From Eunapius fragilis (lineage: Eukaryota > Porifera > Demospongiae > Spongillida > Spongillidae): DNA of 64,000 nt. The notes below the pieces were generated by a model. That model had not been told where the DNA came from. It made no database searches and saw nothing but the letters and a program-made list of their open reading frames with translations. The DNA lies in contig OY811990.1 of NCBI GenBank assembly GCA_963681505.1, positions 113,767 to 177,766 on the forward strand. The letters are read 5' to 3'. A program made the position numbers and the translations under genes. This document shows, one piece after another, positions 23,105-37,288 of this stretch (the first letter of the stretch is position 1; every line of letters starts with the position of its first letter).

Positions 23105-24094
23105 TCATGCAATCTTTGGTTCCTGTTCAGTCAGTGAAGTTACAGTCAGGCCTGATGACTTTGAGAGCTGCATATGTAATTGTTTTCTCTTGTTTTTCAT
23201 GCTACATAGGCACCCAAATAACATAGAACGAATACTTGTATGCACCAATAAAATTGAGCTGATCGTAACAGGATAACTGAAATCAGCAATATATCGACCA
23301 ACCACTGTAAGTAGCTTGAATATTGTTAAATCATCTTTGGGTGACACTGACACACCAATGTAAAATAAAATTACAGCTGCGGCTCTGAATATGTTGAATT
23401 GTACTATATTGAATATATTAATTGCTAGTACAGATCGTACTATTGCGGATTTTTTCTTTTCAACAATACTCCGCTTCAGCTTAAAGTGAGTGATGAGAGT
23501 AGCAGCTATAGTGATAACAAGCGAGGGAAGATACCCAAAGATGAGCAGAATGGCTAGGTGGAGTTGAGTTGTGTTTGGATCTGACATACAATGACCTCCC
23601 CGTATTTCAATATATTCATATTCGTTAAAAATAACAGCACAAGGAATTATCACACTAACTGCAGTGACAACTATAAGTGCTAAAATAGTTGCTTTCAGTG
23701 TAATTCGCTTCCCATATTTCAGTATCATAAATTGAATGACTGATGTCAGTCCAATAACACTGGACAGCAGTGTATGAAATATGATGAATGCTAGGGTACC
23801 AGCTGAACCTGATGGATAGTACTTGCATATATGAGGGGCACCAATGATCAGACTGACATCCCAGAAAATCCCATAAGTCGAAGGACCAGAAATACTGAGA
23901 GAAATCATCACAATGTACAACAGTAGTGTAGAATTTATCTGTAATCTCCGTTTCACTTTCATGAGCTTAGAGATGAAAATAATTGCAGCTGTTCCAAGTA
24001 TTACAGATGGTATCCAAACCAATATGAGGTGAGTAATGCTTACACCAATCAGAAATATGTCTAGTGAGCTTGAATTTGTTTCATTAGATTCCAT
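23105..24094 (-). CDS. Seven-transmembrane receptor, rhodopsin-like, intact (right arm)
   Basis: A 329-residue membrane protein that should act at the cell surface, coupling an unknown ligand to G proteins. Two N-glycosylation sequons (N4-E-T, N7-S-S) sit in a short N-terminus. Seven hydrophobic segments fall at roughly residues 18-43, 55-78, 95-127, 133-157, 177-205, 217-250 and 260-295. A cysteine before TM3 (HICKYYPS) and one in the second extracellular loop (GGHCMSD) could form the usual disulfide. TM3 ends in KYGKRIT instead of DRY, and TM7 has SYPVTISS instead of NPxxY. The family fold is therefore rhodopsin-like, but the signature motifs are lost, as in lineage-specific orphan receptors. 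The tail is Ser/Thr-rich. A paralog is at 44039-45025, and a frameshifted copy is in the left arm. Confidence 0.85.
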   Translation of the reverse strand: MESNETNSSSLDIFLIGVSITHLILVWIPSVILGTAAIIFISKLMKVKRRLQINSTLLLYIVMISLSISGPSTYGIFWDVSLIIGAPHICKYYPSGSAGTLAFIIFHTLLSSVIGLTSVIQFMILKYGKRITLKATILALIVVTAVSVIIPCAVIFNEYEYIEIRGGHCMSDPNTTQLHLAILLIFGYLPSLVITIAATLITHFKLKRSIVEKKKSAIVRSVLAINIFNIVQFNIFRAAAVILFYIGVSVSPKDDLTIFKLLTVVGRYIADFSYPVTISSILLVHTSIRSMLFGCLCSMKNKRKQLHMQLSKSSGLTVTSLTEQEPKIA

Positions 24095-24220
24095 AGCTAT
24101 TTTGGAACAATTAACAGCAATATTTATTACAATGGGATGAAAATTAAAATTATATTATATGCATTATATTACACTACATTACACAAATCTGCATGCACGT
24201 ATTTATGTTCAAGCTAAAGT

Positions 24221-24534
24221 TCACACACCAAGACCCCTAACTAGGATAGCTCGAGCAATGGACCTTTTCAAGGTGAGGTTCATCTTGCTGTATAGGTATG
24301 GGTGACCTTGCTCCTCGCATACCCTAAATGCATGGCTATTCGGCGGGCCAGTAGCGCAAATGTATTGACCGCCTCCTTCCCCCAATTACCATTAGTCTCA
24401 ACTGCTAAGGGAAGACAACTCCAACCAAGCTCAGAGCACTTAGCATCGTTGCTCTGATGCTTGCCATTTGTATGTCTAATTATATGACCTTGCCAGCTGC
24501 ATGTTCTAATCTTTTGTGCCAATTTGTTTTAGGA
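24221..24534 (-). pseudogene. 3' end of a non-LTR retrotransposon reverse transcriptase (right arm)
   Basis: Mirror copy of 18753-19066 with the same internal frameshift, between the Ginger-like element and the receptor gene. Confidence 0.6.
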
Positions 24535-25518
24535 TAACTGTCACGCAATAATTGATCCGGGTAAAAAGTGATCCGGCCGGATCATTTTTTACTGCAATAA
24601 TTGATCCGGCCGGATCACTTTTGGTTGCAAAAAGTGATCCGCCTCTGCAAAAAGTGATCCGGGTACAAATTCTCGTCAATACCAGTTTGTTTTGATGATC
24701 TTAGCAATGCTCTAAAGGGCCGGGCTCCATTCCACCTGTTGTTGTTCACTTCTCTATATAGAGAGACAATCCATTACGTATCGATCCTGACGGAAAACGG
24801 CATGCATGCATGATGAAAAAACATCCTTTTCATGCAGTTCTGCCAATACATGAACACGAGACAGGTCCATTAGCATGCGTTGCCCGCGGATCACCTTTTG
24901 CTGCCATAACTGATCCGGACCTGGTAATTTACGTATGCATGTATGTATAAGGTACGCCCGGATCACTTTTTGCAGCCAAAACTGATCCCGTATGAAAGTG
25001 AACATGGAAGGTACGCCCGGATCACCTTTTTCCGGAAAAATTTATCCGGGGATAGTATACGTATAAATGCATGTAAGTGGATCATTTTTTGCAGCCAAAA
25101 CTGATCCGGATAATATATGTATGTTTGCATAACGCCGCGGATCACTTTACTGATTCGATGTGTAGTGGATAATCTGCATTCTACATTTAGAAATACTGCT
25201 GTAGTCTGTAACCTTGTTTCCAGACCCCACTTCGGTAAGCATACAAATATGAATGCTACCAAAGCATAATAATTTTGTCCATATACACACGTGTACCTAC
25301 GTGGGTCACATATAAGTATGGTTCCTCCAGCCGTAATTATATACACGTTTTACGGTTATTAATCTTTTTGACTACAAAAGGGATATGATTCCCCATATAA
25401 TTATGCATGTATACCCTTCAGACGTATATATTTCATCAATGTGTTTATATCCAAACAGTTTAATTTGCTGTAAAATAATATCTCAGTCACTGATATAGGC
25501 CTATGGGTGATAAATTTA

Positions 25519-25936
25519 TTATAGCTTCTTAACAGTTTCAAAGTGATTGCTAATATTGGTAACAAAAATGGACTCGTTCTGATGTTTGTCATTATTAAAC
25601 TTTACAGGTGAATGCTTTAGCCATTTGTAGGTTGCTCCTACAGGTGCAAAAACATATATTGTTGTTCTGAGTAAAGATGTTGCTGCAATTATTTCAAATT
25701 CTGTGGCCCATGTGCCGAGCAATTGCATATTTGTACGTTTCATGTATTGTTCTGTTGACTCATTTTGGGCCAAAATGCACGCCAGCTTGGGAGATGATGC
25801 ATTATGTATCATGTAGGATGTAATAAGGAGGTGGAATTCTTGGTGATCCTGTTGGGATCCAGTTACAGCCAGGGCAATTGACCGAGAAAAAAAAAAAAAC
25901 AATTTCCATCATCCTTGATTCATTCAGTTACAATGC
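25519..25936 (-). pseudogene. OTU-like cysteine protease remnant (right arm)
   Basis: Mirror copy of 17350-17767, with the same 13-base homopolymer separating DDGNC from RSIALAV. Confidence 0.65.
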
Positions 25937-26695
25937 TGGAGCTTGTGAGGCCTTCATAATGGATGGGTCACTATGATGACAATGTTTGCCAACAACAAAT
26001 TTGATTCCTAACATATGACATCTCTCCTCTTGCCAATCATTACATACCAGCTTATATTTTCCATTTCTACCACTATCACAATTTCCAAACATGAAGTGGT
26101 GGCAGTTTGATCTAGATGCTGTTCTCTGAAACGTTGTAGAGTATTCTGAGTGGCAGGCTAATTTTTTTGCATCTAGGACCCACTGGCAATAGTCATCCAG
26201 ATTAAATGGTGACATAGGTAGTATGTGTTCTCATGTGCCTGAAGTGACTGCACTGAGACATTGCTTTCCCTGATCCAAAAATTGAATAGATCAATTGATC
26301 TCACCATTCTCAATGCATCATCCTGGTAAGAGATGAATTTTCTTTTAAAAAGGTCAAACTCATTATTTGGACCTTCATTCAATTAATAAATCTCCTCCAT
26401 ACATCTCTCTTATAGTGGCGCTTCTCCATAGTATGAATGGTAGTCTACCCACAGAACAACATCAATATCTTTGCTTAGAGTATATTCTCATTGCTTTAAA
26501 TGTAATTATATGTCCTGCAGAATTGAAAAGATCTTTAACATATGCATGTATTACGTCAAATCCGTCATCATCTTCTTCTCCCCTGCAGTGCAATGCATGG
26601 GCTCCTGATCGTCACAAATGACGCAAGTGTGTACAGTTGATTTGTTTACTACACACTTCGAAATGTACATTTTCATAATTATCATTAATGGTTGT

Positions 26696-27256
26696 TCATC
26701 ATTTTGCTCATCTGTTTTTTCTTCCATATTTTTCTCTATAGCTTCTTCTTTTGGCTTTTGATATGGTTTCAAGTATGCTCCACAAACCCTTTAAACAAAT
26801 TCAGCAGCATTGCTGGCTAATTGAAGACAATATAGCCCCTTGCCATGACACATGACAATAATGTACGGGCCTACAAAAGGTGTGTCCAGCTCGCTTTCCT
26901 CTCCTGAAGTATCCAACTTCAAATGAATGCTTACTTGCATGCTTCTTATCATATGCCTGCTTCTGTTTTATCTGAGCTTGCTGTATACTTTGCTTCACAA
27001 ACTCAAGAACTTTTAGACACTGCTCACTCATAACATCAATAAATTCAGCAATTGCTGGCTCTTCTTGGTTCATTAACATCATATCTGGTTCCTTTTCATC
27101 AATGTTGATATCAATAGGAAGAATTGCTTTTCGACCAAGCATTACTTCAAATGGAGAAAAGGTTGTCGAATCATGAACAGAAGTGTTGTATGCATAAACA
27201 TAAGTGTCTAAGTACTCATCCTGGTTAGAACACTCATCAAGACTATTTGACTGTAA
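26696..27256 (-). pseudogene. Integrase late core and GPY/F module (right arm)
   Basis: Mirror copy of 16030-16590, with the same internal frameshift before the GPY/F module. Confidence 0.75.
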
Positions 27257-27275
27257 AATCATAAGAAACAAGGTG

Positions 27276-27539
27276 CAATTAATACACGTGTCCCGCAGAG
27301 GGGTCAATATGGCAGGCTGCAAGAATTTGAAGTTGTCCTGACACATCGCACCTCAGTAATCTGTGCATTATGTAATGCAATATAATTGCTAGTATGTATT
27401 GGATAAGCATGCATACACATGTACAGACCTTTCCTTTCGCAGTCTTCTTCAAGTACATTACTCCATCATGGACGAAAAACCTTCTAGCTTTATTTCTGAT
27501 CACTCGCTTCTGTAATTCACTAGACTGACTAGGATACTT
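27276..27539 (-). pseudogene. Integrase H2C2 portion (right arm)
   Basis: Mirror copy of 15747-16010. Confidence 0.65.
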
Positions 27540-28880
27540 ATGCTCTGTTAGATACCGAGAAAGGTGTCGTCGATCAAACTTGATTCATTCAGACTAGCCG
27601 CGCCGTTCAATTCATCCATTCTCACGTAAAACAACCACGTTAAAATAACCAATCTAATTAAGCTAAATTCGGTATATGACTTGCGAGTCACATTAAAATG
27701 TTTTGATGAAGTTCCCTTTATTGTCATTATGTTGTTGATCCCGGCGTACCTCATGCATAACTTTTGCATATGCATGTATACTACTATACTACCCTGGTCA
27801 GTTTTGGCTGCACAAAGGTATCCGGGCGTACCTTATACATATACATGCATACGTAAATTACCAGGTCCGGATCAGTTTTGGCAGCAAAAGGTGATCCGCG
27901 GGCAACGCATGCTAATGGACCTGTCTCGTGTTCATGTATTGGCAGAACTGAAAAGGATGCATGCATGCCGTTTTCCGTCAGGATCGATACGTAATGGATT
28001 GTCTCCCTATATAGAGAAGTGAACAACAACAGGTGGAATGGAGCCCGGCCCTTTAGAGCATTGCTAAGATCATCAAAACAAACTGGTATTGACGAGAATT
28101 TGTACCCGGATCACTTTTTGCAGAGACGGATCACTTTTTGCAACCGAAAGTGATCCGGCCGGATCAATTATTGCAGTAAAAAATGATCCGGCCGGATCAC
28201 TTTTTACCCGGATCAATTTTTGCGTGACATAACCATACCAGAAATTGATAATGCATGTGTTTTTATTCCTTTTGTGCCTTCTTCAAGTATGTGATATGAT
28301 TTACAGCATAGATAGATTGTAGGTTGTTTTTCTGTCAAATACAAACTTATAATTTCAGTTGCCTATCATACAGTATTCCATGTATATAGAGGGATGCTTT
28401 TCCTTTTTAATTATCAGGAACTACGGTAGTAGTTTCTATACACGGTCGTGAAATCATTAAAAAAAAAAAAAAAACACTACCCGCGTATAACTCGCGTACC
28501 AAGAAACGGATATATAGTGTAGCTGTTTGCTGCTATCGAACCAGAAGGCAAAGACGGTCATTTAAATGTTTTGTTCCAGTGTTATAACTGTTCACCTTAA
28601 GAGAACAAAAATACTCGTGTTGGTTCTCGTCCGCAGGCCAATTCTTCTCCGTCGTCGTCGTCTTCTCAACTCAGTATAGGAATGGTTTTAAAGAGCGCAA
28701 TTTATACTAAATCTCCTGGAAGGACTCGGGTATCGCATGAAGCTGATATACGCCATCATTACGTAATATGGAGTAAACGTTCCCATGGCGACATTAACAG
28801 TGATATAAACAGGTGGGATATATTTGATCGCAGTTTTGTTCACATTCTTGGCTAGCGATGTTGTTTTTTCAAAATACCTT

Positions 28881-29011
28881 CACGTCAACAAAAGAGGAGA
28901 GCTAACCGACGAGAGGAATACCTCCGAAGTCGAGACGACGAGTTAGAATCCTCGCGCGTTCGGTACATTGCTGATCCTGAACAAAAGCGGGCGTCTGCTC
29001 GTGACGGTAAT
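28881..29011 (+). pseudogene. Arginine-rich repeat-protein fragment (right arm)
   Basis: Mirror copy of 14275-14405. Here the frame RRANRREEYLRSRDDELESS reads on the plus strand. Confidence 0.3.
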
Positions 29012-29517
29012 TGAAGTGCTTCAATTAAAGAAGTTACGTTATAACTATAACTTGTCAGCACTTGCAATTGGCAGTATTCGCAAATATCAACAAGTAGATG
29101 TCTTTGTACGCGACGGGATCCGCAACATGCTTAGGGGTACTGACGTCGTGGACCACCCTTTTTGCCTTGTGGCAAAATCCGATATTGTGCTACTTTAGCT
29201 TTTGGTCCCATCGAATTATGCATAAATAAACGATAATTAATTGTTAAACCGGAAATAACAGGTTGTTAACCAGTTATGAAAAAAAGAACAACCGACCGGT
29301 TAATTTACTATCCCCTAGGGTTTTTTTTTTTTTAATTTTAATAACCTATTACAGCCGGTTTTTCCAAACTAACAGGTTTCAAGCCTTAATTGAACGATAA
29401 CACAAATGTGAACCATTTTGCGTTGGTTCTTGGCCATAACACATGACTACATCTCAGTATGCTGCCGGGAACCACAAATCAATAGATTGGCGCGGTAATG
29501 ACATCCAAAGAAACTGA

Positions 29518-29672
29518 GGGGCCGTTCATAAATTACGTCACGCTATATTATGGACCCCCCCCCCCCCCCCCCCACCCCTCGTCACACATCATCCCATACT
29601 CATGTATGCTTAATGTATACATCGACACAACGCCTCCCCCCCTTCAGCGTGTCGTAATTTATGAACAGCCCC
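29518..29672. mobile_element. MITE with GGGGCCGTTCATAAATTACG ends (right arm)
   Basis: Mirror copy of 13613-13768. The homopolymer is one base shorter. Confidence 0.75.
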
Positions 29673-31895
29673 AGAGCCAATTTAACATCGCATCCACGAG
29701 ATACGTAGTCTATTTTGGGGCTGATTAACTTCCTCTAGATAGACCTGCATGGTTTTGAGTGGAGATTTCACTATACATGTACCATTATGAGGCATATTGC
29801 ATTTTTGCTATCTCAAACAGACATACCATTGGCTCGAAACGTCATTGCATAGTTGAGTGGTTCTAGCGTTATCGAGTAAGAGATACAGACTTATTAAAAT
29901 AACATATTCCTTCTAGAGCATTATAAAAACTGTATGAAACTTTGTGAAAATGGTTTATAATTATGACTCTAAGAAAATGAAAATGAAAAAACTTGAAAAA
30001 CTACCCAGAAGGGTGATTTTGCTGGGCACTGACGCATGTATTATAGATTTTATTCTTGGGCTGAATTGTCACTTCGGGTGTATGAATATACTTCATTGTG
30101 TTCATTCGCAAAGGTTCACAGTCCTCTGTCATCCAACAAAGATCCATAGCTGACCGCCGAAAATTTTAGCCTTAGCTTAGCTTTGGAGAGAAGTAAACCT
30201 AGTAATCATTAAAACAACTATTTGCTGTTCACGTGCGCATGTAGCTATAAACGTTCCTTAGTACGTTCGTCGTACCGCGCGAAACGAAATGGATAGGTCC
30301 ACTAGCACGGCTTGTTTTACAAGTACCAAAACGATGGCTTAAATAGCTATCTCGGCCCAATCCTAAAACGACGTGTACTACGTGTCAGTAGCATTCATTC
30401 ATTGTAACTAGATCCCTTGAAAGCCGAAAGGCAAACTTTTTTTTTTAGCGGTTATTACTTTATGCAGGCTGACGGGTAATGCCTATTTTCCACCCGGGGT
30501 TACAAATTTACACCCGGATTTACAGGGGGAAAAGTTTTTAGCGTTCTATTTACTATACCGTTCAAATGTATACTTGAAACGTACAGTGCTTTTATATACC
30601 TTCCTTAGCAGCACGTTCGATGTAGCGCGCGGAACATATTGGATAAGCCCTGTGAATGTAAAGGTGTCTTCGAAAATATGTAGATATGCTTCAGGCTTAG
30701 GAATATAAAATAGATCACTTGGCTTTGTGACTTATATGACGAGGTTATATTTTTACCGCAATTGGCCACAATATACGATTGTCGTCACGCTTCAAAAATA
30801 TTTCTTACTGATGGCAGCTCCTCTTTGTGTGATGAAGCGGGGGAGTAACTTCTATAATGCGTTTTAGGCCATTACCATTGTGGTTATAATAAATTAAAGA
30901 TGCAAGATGAATTTTTGCGAGATTAAATGTGTACATGTGAGAGGGGAAACATGTAGTCATGTACACTTTTCGAAGTTGTTTTGTCTTTATTGCCATTTGT
31001 TTAGGACTATAATTTACCCCATATCGTGCTTTTCGTTATGCTATTTACAGTATACTTGTATTCGAGACATGCACATTTCATAGATGTTATATCTCTATTG
31101 TCATTTGTTTTTTTTTTATATACAGTATATTCAGGACTATCGTATACTCTTCATTCATGATGCCGTCAGACATGCAAGAGCGGAAGAAAATTTAATTTGT
31201 GCCGAATAAACATAAATATTGAAAGACAGAAGCAAAAGCCCACGTAGCTATCACGGTCTCGATTACACATCCAACTATGCATGTCTGTGCGTCTCTAATA
31301 GATAAGGTCTTTCTCTAGCGCTTTTGCATGCTATAAAATGTTATTCTTATGCAAAATATATAACAGATTGCCATGTTTCCTTTATTCGACATATCCAGAA
31401 ATGGTCATACATAGGCCGACATCTTGTCTTTTATTATCAAACTCAGGTTGACCAAAATCATTCTGATTATAATATGATGAAGTGGCATTACGCATCCTAA
31501 GAATCTCTACCGCGCATATACCTTAATTGATTCAAAAACGCGACTGGAAGATGTCAATAAAAGCCTTGCTTATTATAATTAATTAGACCGCTTCGTGTGA
31601 CACACCCACTCTGATACGCAATGATAGTTATCTATCCGATATGTTTAAATGGCGCTTATCTAATTATGAGGCTGAATGGTAACTGTAAGCGTGATGAAGT
31701 AATTAAAAATTCACTCTAAACGACAAAGTAGTATATGTCGTTGTCATCAAAAAAGGACTAGGGATGACGAATTCGTTGGCAATAACAGGGATTCTGCATA
31801 TGAAAAGTGTGGCCGACAAAAGGTGGCAAGTACCTCAGTACAGCACACGATAGATCTATCATCATATTGTAAAGGTTCAAGACATTGTACCTGCC

Positions 31896-32077
31896 CTGTA
31901 GCGGATGTAGGCGAGGGGGGGGGGGGGGGGGGGGGGGTTCAACCCCCTCCCTTCCAGCCCTTGGATAATATTATTCATAGCAGAAAATTAGGCAATCTGC
32001 ATGAATAAATCATTAACCCCCCCCCCCCTCCCCCCCCCCTCTTTATCTGCCACGCCTCCTTCGTACGTCCGCCCCTG
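31896..32077. mobile_element. MITE with internal poly-G and poly-C (right arm)
   Basis: Mirror copy of 11202-11389, with a homopolymer 6 bases shorter. The flanking duplication CTGCC is at 31891-31895 and 32078-32082. Confidence 0.75.
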
Positions 32078-33023
32078 CTGCCCTGCTGCCAAAAGCTGAC
32101 AGGCAGCGTGGCCCCAATTCCAGGTTGACCAGTTCTGCAAGTGCCAATTGAAAATTCTGCACTTTGTTCACACTTCGTGATTGGTAGTGGTTCAGTGAGA
32201 CATGAGGTGTGCATTCCCGTGGAAGTCACCCACTCAGCTCTCTACCTCCAAAACATGCATTGTTTACAAGCACTAACGTGGCACGTGAAAATAATATATC
32301 CATTGCGTGCTGTGAAAAAAAAAACATGCGGATAGCTCAACTAGTATGCAGCGTGCTGCTATTAGAATCTTTAATGATTTGTAGTACAACGTGCCATTCG
32401 TTAAATGTAACTAGCGAGATGAGTCCCAACAGCAATAACATTAACAACAAAAAAGCGTATTACGCTAAGGATGACTTCATGACATTTGAATAGCGGGATA
32501 TACTGCCTATGAATACACAATTGGGCAATATACCGGACTCACTTTTAGAAGATGAACTGGAACCGTCTCAGCTGTACCTATGCAGGTACTTGCTACACGC
32601 CAACATATAATTATATATAGGCCCTAGCAGCAGAACACTTTGTGCGTTCAACACAAAAGACTTTGTGGTGCAGAATGCGGTCAGTTTGGGTTTGCTACCG
32701 GATTTGCAAGCCAAACAATTTATCCACAAAAATGAGTACATGTAATAAAGTTGTCGGAAAGAACACCCTATACGTACCATGCATACAATAAACATGGTGC
32801 TACCAAGGTAACCCTCTATAATGGCACTGTTCGCAGTAAGTAATTCAGTGTCATACAACACCGTTGATAGAGGGTCCCTTTTACATGTAAGTCCTTTTTG
32901 AGACAGTTTGGCAAGCGCTGTCAAAGGAAACGATCTGGTATGCTGATGATGCTTCTGTGGATGGTACCTGCTGCATGAATGTTATAGTTGCAAAGTCATG
33001 GCTTAGTTTAAAAGAACCTTACT

Positions 33024-33131
33024 CAGTGGCGATCCAGGCATATTTTAGGCTCATTAAAACCGGGCAATTACGGGCACGGGCCCATAATTGCCCGGTTTTA
33101 ATGAACCTAAAATATGCTGGATCCGCCACTG
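33024..33131. mobile_element. 108-bp hairpin MITE (right arm)
   Basis: Mirror copy of 10148-10255, flanked by TTACT. Confidence 0.9.
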
Positions 33132-33952
33132 TTACTCTTAGAGCAATCTTCTCCCTGTATTAATCATTACTGACTATGGTGTTTCAAGTTGGAAAATATT
33201 ACATGGAATCTGCTACCCATGAAAATCTATTTTTGAACTTACAATGTGCCAGCATCTTTTCAGCAAGTTGCAAAGTGAACCTGGTGCCTCATCATGACCT
33301 GATGTAAAACACACACAAAAGGGACATTAAAGTGTTAATCTTCATATCCTTGAATAGGATACATGAAGATCATATATAATTAGAGTCCAAGAAGTTGTGA
33401 AGTCCAAGAAGTTGTGCATGATTGCTTCACCCCCTTTCTTTACAACCTTCGTTGAACTTGGTCCTGCTGTAATGGTTGTGTACAAAACAATTACTGCTCT
33501 TATATATAAAGATCCATATGTACTCATTATCTTATTATGGTTTTGCATGCTGTAGAATCAGTTTCTCTTAACTATGGTCAGTCTTTGTTGTACATGGTCT
33601 TTGTACTGTCAGCCATTTACCACCCTATTGAACTCTTCAATTGTGGTGTGTGGCTCCTGAACCACTTCAGTTTTGGATATGTGTTGTTAATTCGAATAAT
33701 GTTATTCATTCAATGCCATGCTGAAGAAGTTGCCTGCGTGGAAAATGTTGATTTAGTTCGATGGCAATTATCTATCGTTGGAAAATTCATACGCTACCAC
33801 ATCTAACCGCATCATCTGATCGCATTGCACGTGTCTTCTTCAGGCAGCAGCTCAACCTTTTGAAGAGATCGCATTTGAACAGAAAAGCGTCCATTGAACG
33901 GAAGTGAGTGTGAATAATGCTAGATACTATCGGCACGCGAGCTGTCCTGCAG

Positions 33953-33982
33953 GATTACGTTAGCCTATAGGCTAACGTAATC
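33953..33982. repeat. Perfect 30-base palindrome (right arm)
   Basis: Mirror copy of 9297-9326, identical. Confidence 0.9.
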
Positions 33983-34016
33983 GCACACTGCACATACACA
34001 TATCATGTCACCCGTA

Positions 34017-34349
34017 CAGTACTGCCCACGAGTACGTTGAGGAACACTCGAGTGAAACACACATGTCCCACTCAAGAGCATGCATGTATCCCACTCGTTT
34101 GCATACGAAGCACAAGCAAGTACCGATACGCACACGCACGCAAACATAAACGAGTAACCACACGATTGCCGTATTGTTCGCACGAACCTTACTCGCAAGT
34201 TAGTTTGCGAGTACCGTCTCGTTCACACCATAGGTAACAGACTAACCCTACTAATACTTCACACACACATTACTCACACGACGCCAACGAGTTGCACGAA
34301 ACGAAAACTCTACGTGCGAGTTCTTTCAGCTTACTTGCGAGCAGTACTG
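34017..34349. mobile_element. Tc1/mariner-type MITE (right arm)
   Basis: Mirror copy of 8930-9262, with TA on both flanks. Confidence 0.8.
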
Positions 34350-35548
34350 TACATCGCACGTGCACCTCACACATGCCACACAAGTACACATGTGCACCTA
34401 CACACCATACAGAGTCAGTATCAAAATAGGGGTACGTGCAGCAAGAAAAGCTTGTTGCATTTCTTGTGGTGAATGGAGTATGAATGCAGGATCACACAAT
34501 TGCCCTGGAAGTGACTGTGTGGAGCTGAATCCTATAAAGAAAAACGTTTCAAAAACAGTCCCTTCAATGTCACTACAACACATAAATTCATCCAGCTATC
34601 TAGTGATAAGGCTGCAAATTCACCTAAACCGATTATAAATTCGCCGATTAGTGTGCTGACAAGTGCGTAACCTACCCCTTGGAACAGGACTGGGAACTTA
34701 TAGTGTTGCCTTCATTTACGACTCTTTCGATAACCCCCTCTCTGCCTTTGAATTTCATTTGGGAATTGTCATTTTTTAGGCGGCATGTTAGTTTCTGAAA
34801 ACGTCATTCTTCGTAATGGCATGTGACATGCCCTATAATAATAAAATAAAAACATGGCATTATACTAATAGCCATGCCCTACAGATGACTCCATTCACCA
34901 TTCAAATAATTTGGCAAAATTAAGTCACACATGTGTATATGCATTTGCCTTGCAGTGTATACATGTATGTTTTAAAATTTTCACATTAGCAGCTAGCTAC
35001 TGTCCAAATTATTGAAGGTACCGTGTTCAATAAAAAAAGTTATACATATGGCCACTTAAAGTTATCTCTGACTCTGGGTTGTTTTTTAAGTTCACATGTG
35101 TTACGCACGGTACCGGATACCTCTGCTATGAGCATTGCTGTAAGAGTAGCAGAAGGTCTTAGGCTTTCTGTCGGCCCAAACAGATAAGGACCTGTACAAC
35201 ATGGCAACTGTCAAATATCGCTAGAATGCCGTAATGGCAGAACGAAAAAAAAGCTTTGTTTCGCGTAGCCATGATGTACAAACGTGCTCCACAGAGTACA
35301 CCCAGGGCATTTGACATAAATGTAATTAAAGTAGTGTATGGTACAAAGATGTTAGTATAATCATCCGTCGACCTCACAGCAAACAATTATCCTGACAGCT
35401 CAACTCAATCTGCCTCCTGTGATATGGTTTGCAACTTTCCTGCTAGAGACAAAGGCCATTTACCATGGCGAACAAATTGGAGTACAGTTGGTATATCTTT
35501 TTCTGTTCCAGTGCCCTTAGAAATATCTTAGCAGTCACTGGTAATGAA

Positions 35549-36063
35549 GCCATATCCATAGCTAAGATGTCATTGCCACAGCTACTGTCGTTTGAACTGG
35601 CAACTGCAACTACAGTAGGCACACATTTTCTGACCCTGGGACATACTCAATTTTATATTGATATGCCCCCAATATATTATCCCCATCTCTGCACTCAATC
35701 CACTCATACTACAGCTTGTGTTGGAATTCCATTGTCATGCCCAACAATGGTTTATGGTCTGTAACCAACACAAACTCTTTGCCACATACATGCTGATGGA
35801 GCTTTTTTACAGCAAAAATAATGGCAAGGGCATTCTATTTTCATTTCATGTTCTAGAGAAAATTTCGTCCACAGTAGGCAAGCAAAAGGTCTTAGGGCAG
35901 AGATGTGGATTAGTAGTAATTTTGAAATCAGCACATATTCGGCTGTCCAGTCACTTCGCTCCACTGGCTCCAGCTCCTCCTTCCTTGACTTGTTGCCTTA
36001 TTGTCTCTTCCACTGGTTCCTTTAATGCAAATGGCACTGGTTTGTACTTACAAACAGAGTTCT
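35549..36063 (-). pseudogene. Gypsy RT/RNase H relic (right arm)
   Basis: Mirror copy of 7216-7730, with the same deletion of the RT palm. Confidence 0.75.
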
Positions 36064-36065
36064 TA

Positions 36066-37263
36066 CAGGGTATTGAAAAGGCATTAAATCAGTAAATGCT
36101 ATTAAAAAGGGCATTAAGTCTTGTATATTTATTGATAAAGCGCCAATATGGCTATTAAAAAGGCATTTAATTTTGCCCCATGTCTCTCTTGTCTTTTAAC
36201 TGCATCCCCAAATAACGAGAAAACCTGGATGCATTGCATCCCAGATGTATAGCGACATGTACATTGTGGTGTACTACATGCCCGTGCTGGCCTGGGAATG
36301 AGATAGTGTGATGGAGGTGTATGAGCTATTGGTAAGACTGAATATTGTGCTCCAACCTGGGCTCCACTGGCTATGTAGCTATTGAGGCAAGCTGGCTATT
36401 TCAAAATTTATTGGCTAGCTGGCTAATATATAGTATTGCTTTTACACCATATAACATAAAGCACATGAGGACAAAAGTGGAATAAACACGTCTTTTCATC
36501 AAACTCAACATCTTGTACATCCATTGGGAACTCTCTAACATACTGCCTTTTCACCAAATCGTGGTTCCAGCGGGTGAGGATGAGTGCTTTAGTTGTGATT
36601 GGAGATACTGGTGAAAGTACATAATAAGAGGTCCTTAGTTGAGAATAACCGTTCAGCTCCCTTCAGAGACAGCTAGCACAACAGCTTAATACGTAGTACA
36701 AATAATGCAGGTATATATCATTGTCGTCGAGGCCAATCTGTTTTGAATTTTGTTATCATTTGCTAGAATTACCAGTTCTTTCAGTTACAAAGGGGCTTCT
36801 AAACCATGCGCATTTTACGATGGTAACAAAGGTTTGCAGGTTCAGTGGTCATACAGTATGTACATGTAGTTCCACAATCTCTATCTGCACCACATCAAAG
36901 CATGTGCTTAAGATTGCAGATATAGTATGCTTTGTTAGATACAAGGTTTTTAAAAAAGTAACTCAGAGACCATTCATTAAGAAAATTGCATCAGTTTTGT
37001 ACTAGCACTTTGTTCTGATTCACCAGTTGAACCGCAAGCAATCACGTGGTAATGAATTTATGTTCATTGTTGGCTAAGTGGCTATTTGTTAATAGCTACA
37101 ATTTATCCCTGGCTAAGGAGTGGCTACTGGCTAGCTAATCTTAGCTGGTGGAACCCTGACTCCAATGTCCATTTGCATGTACATGTACATCTATTATGTA
37201 TTTTACATTATAAAGGCATTAAAAAGTCTTATTTTGACCACATAAATATATGTACAAACCCTG
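36066..37263. mobile_element. hAT-like insertion splitting the Gypsy relic (right arm)
   Basis: Mirror copy of 6016-7213. Confidence 0.55.
36356..37159. mobile_element. Nested 804-bp MITE (right arm)
   Basis: Mirror copy of 6120-6923, flanked by CTCCAA. Confidence 0.7.
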
Positions 37264-37288
37264 TGCAGAACACTGGCACTATGCCCTC

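Larger units (their letters stand above)
24539..28229 (-). mobile_element. 3.7-kb Ginger-like DNA transposon (right arm)
   Basis: Mirror copy of 15057-18748, 3691 bases, with the same TGTCACGCAA ends and flanking TAAC (24535-24538 and 28230-28233, the complement of GTTA). Since the element and its target duplication are identical in both arms, the insertion happened before the arms separated. Confidence 0.8.
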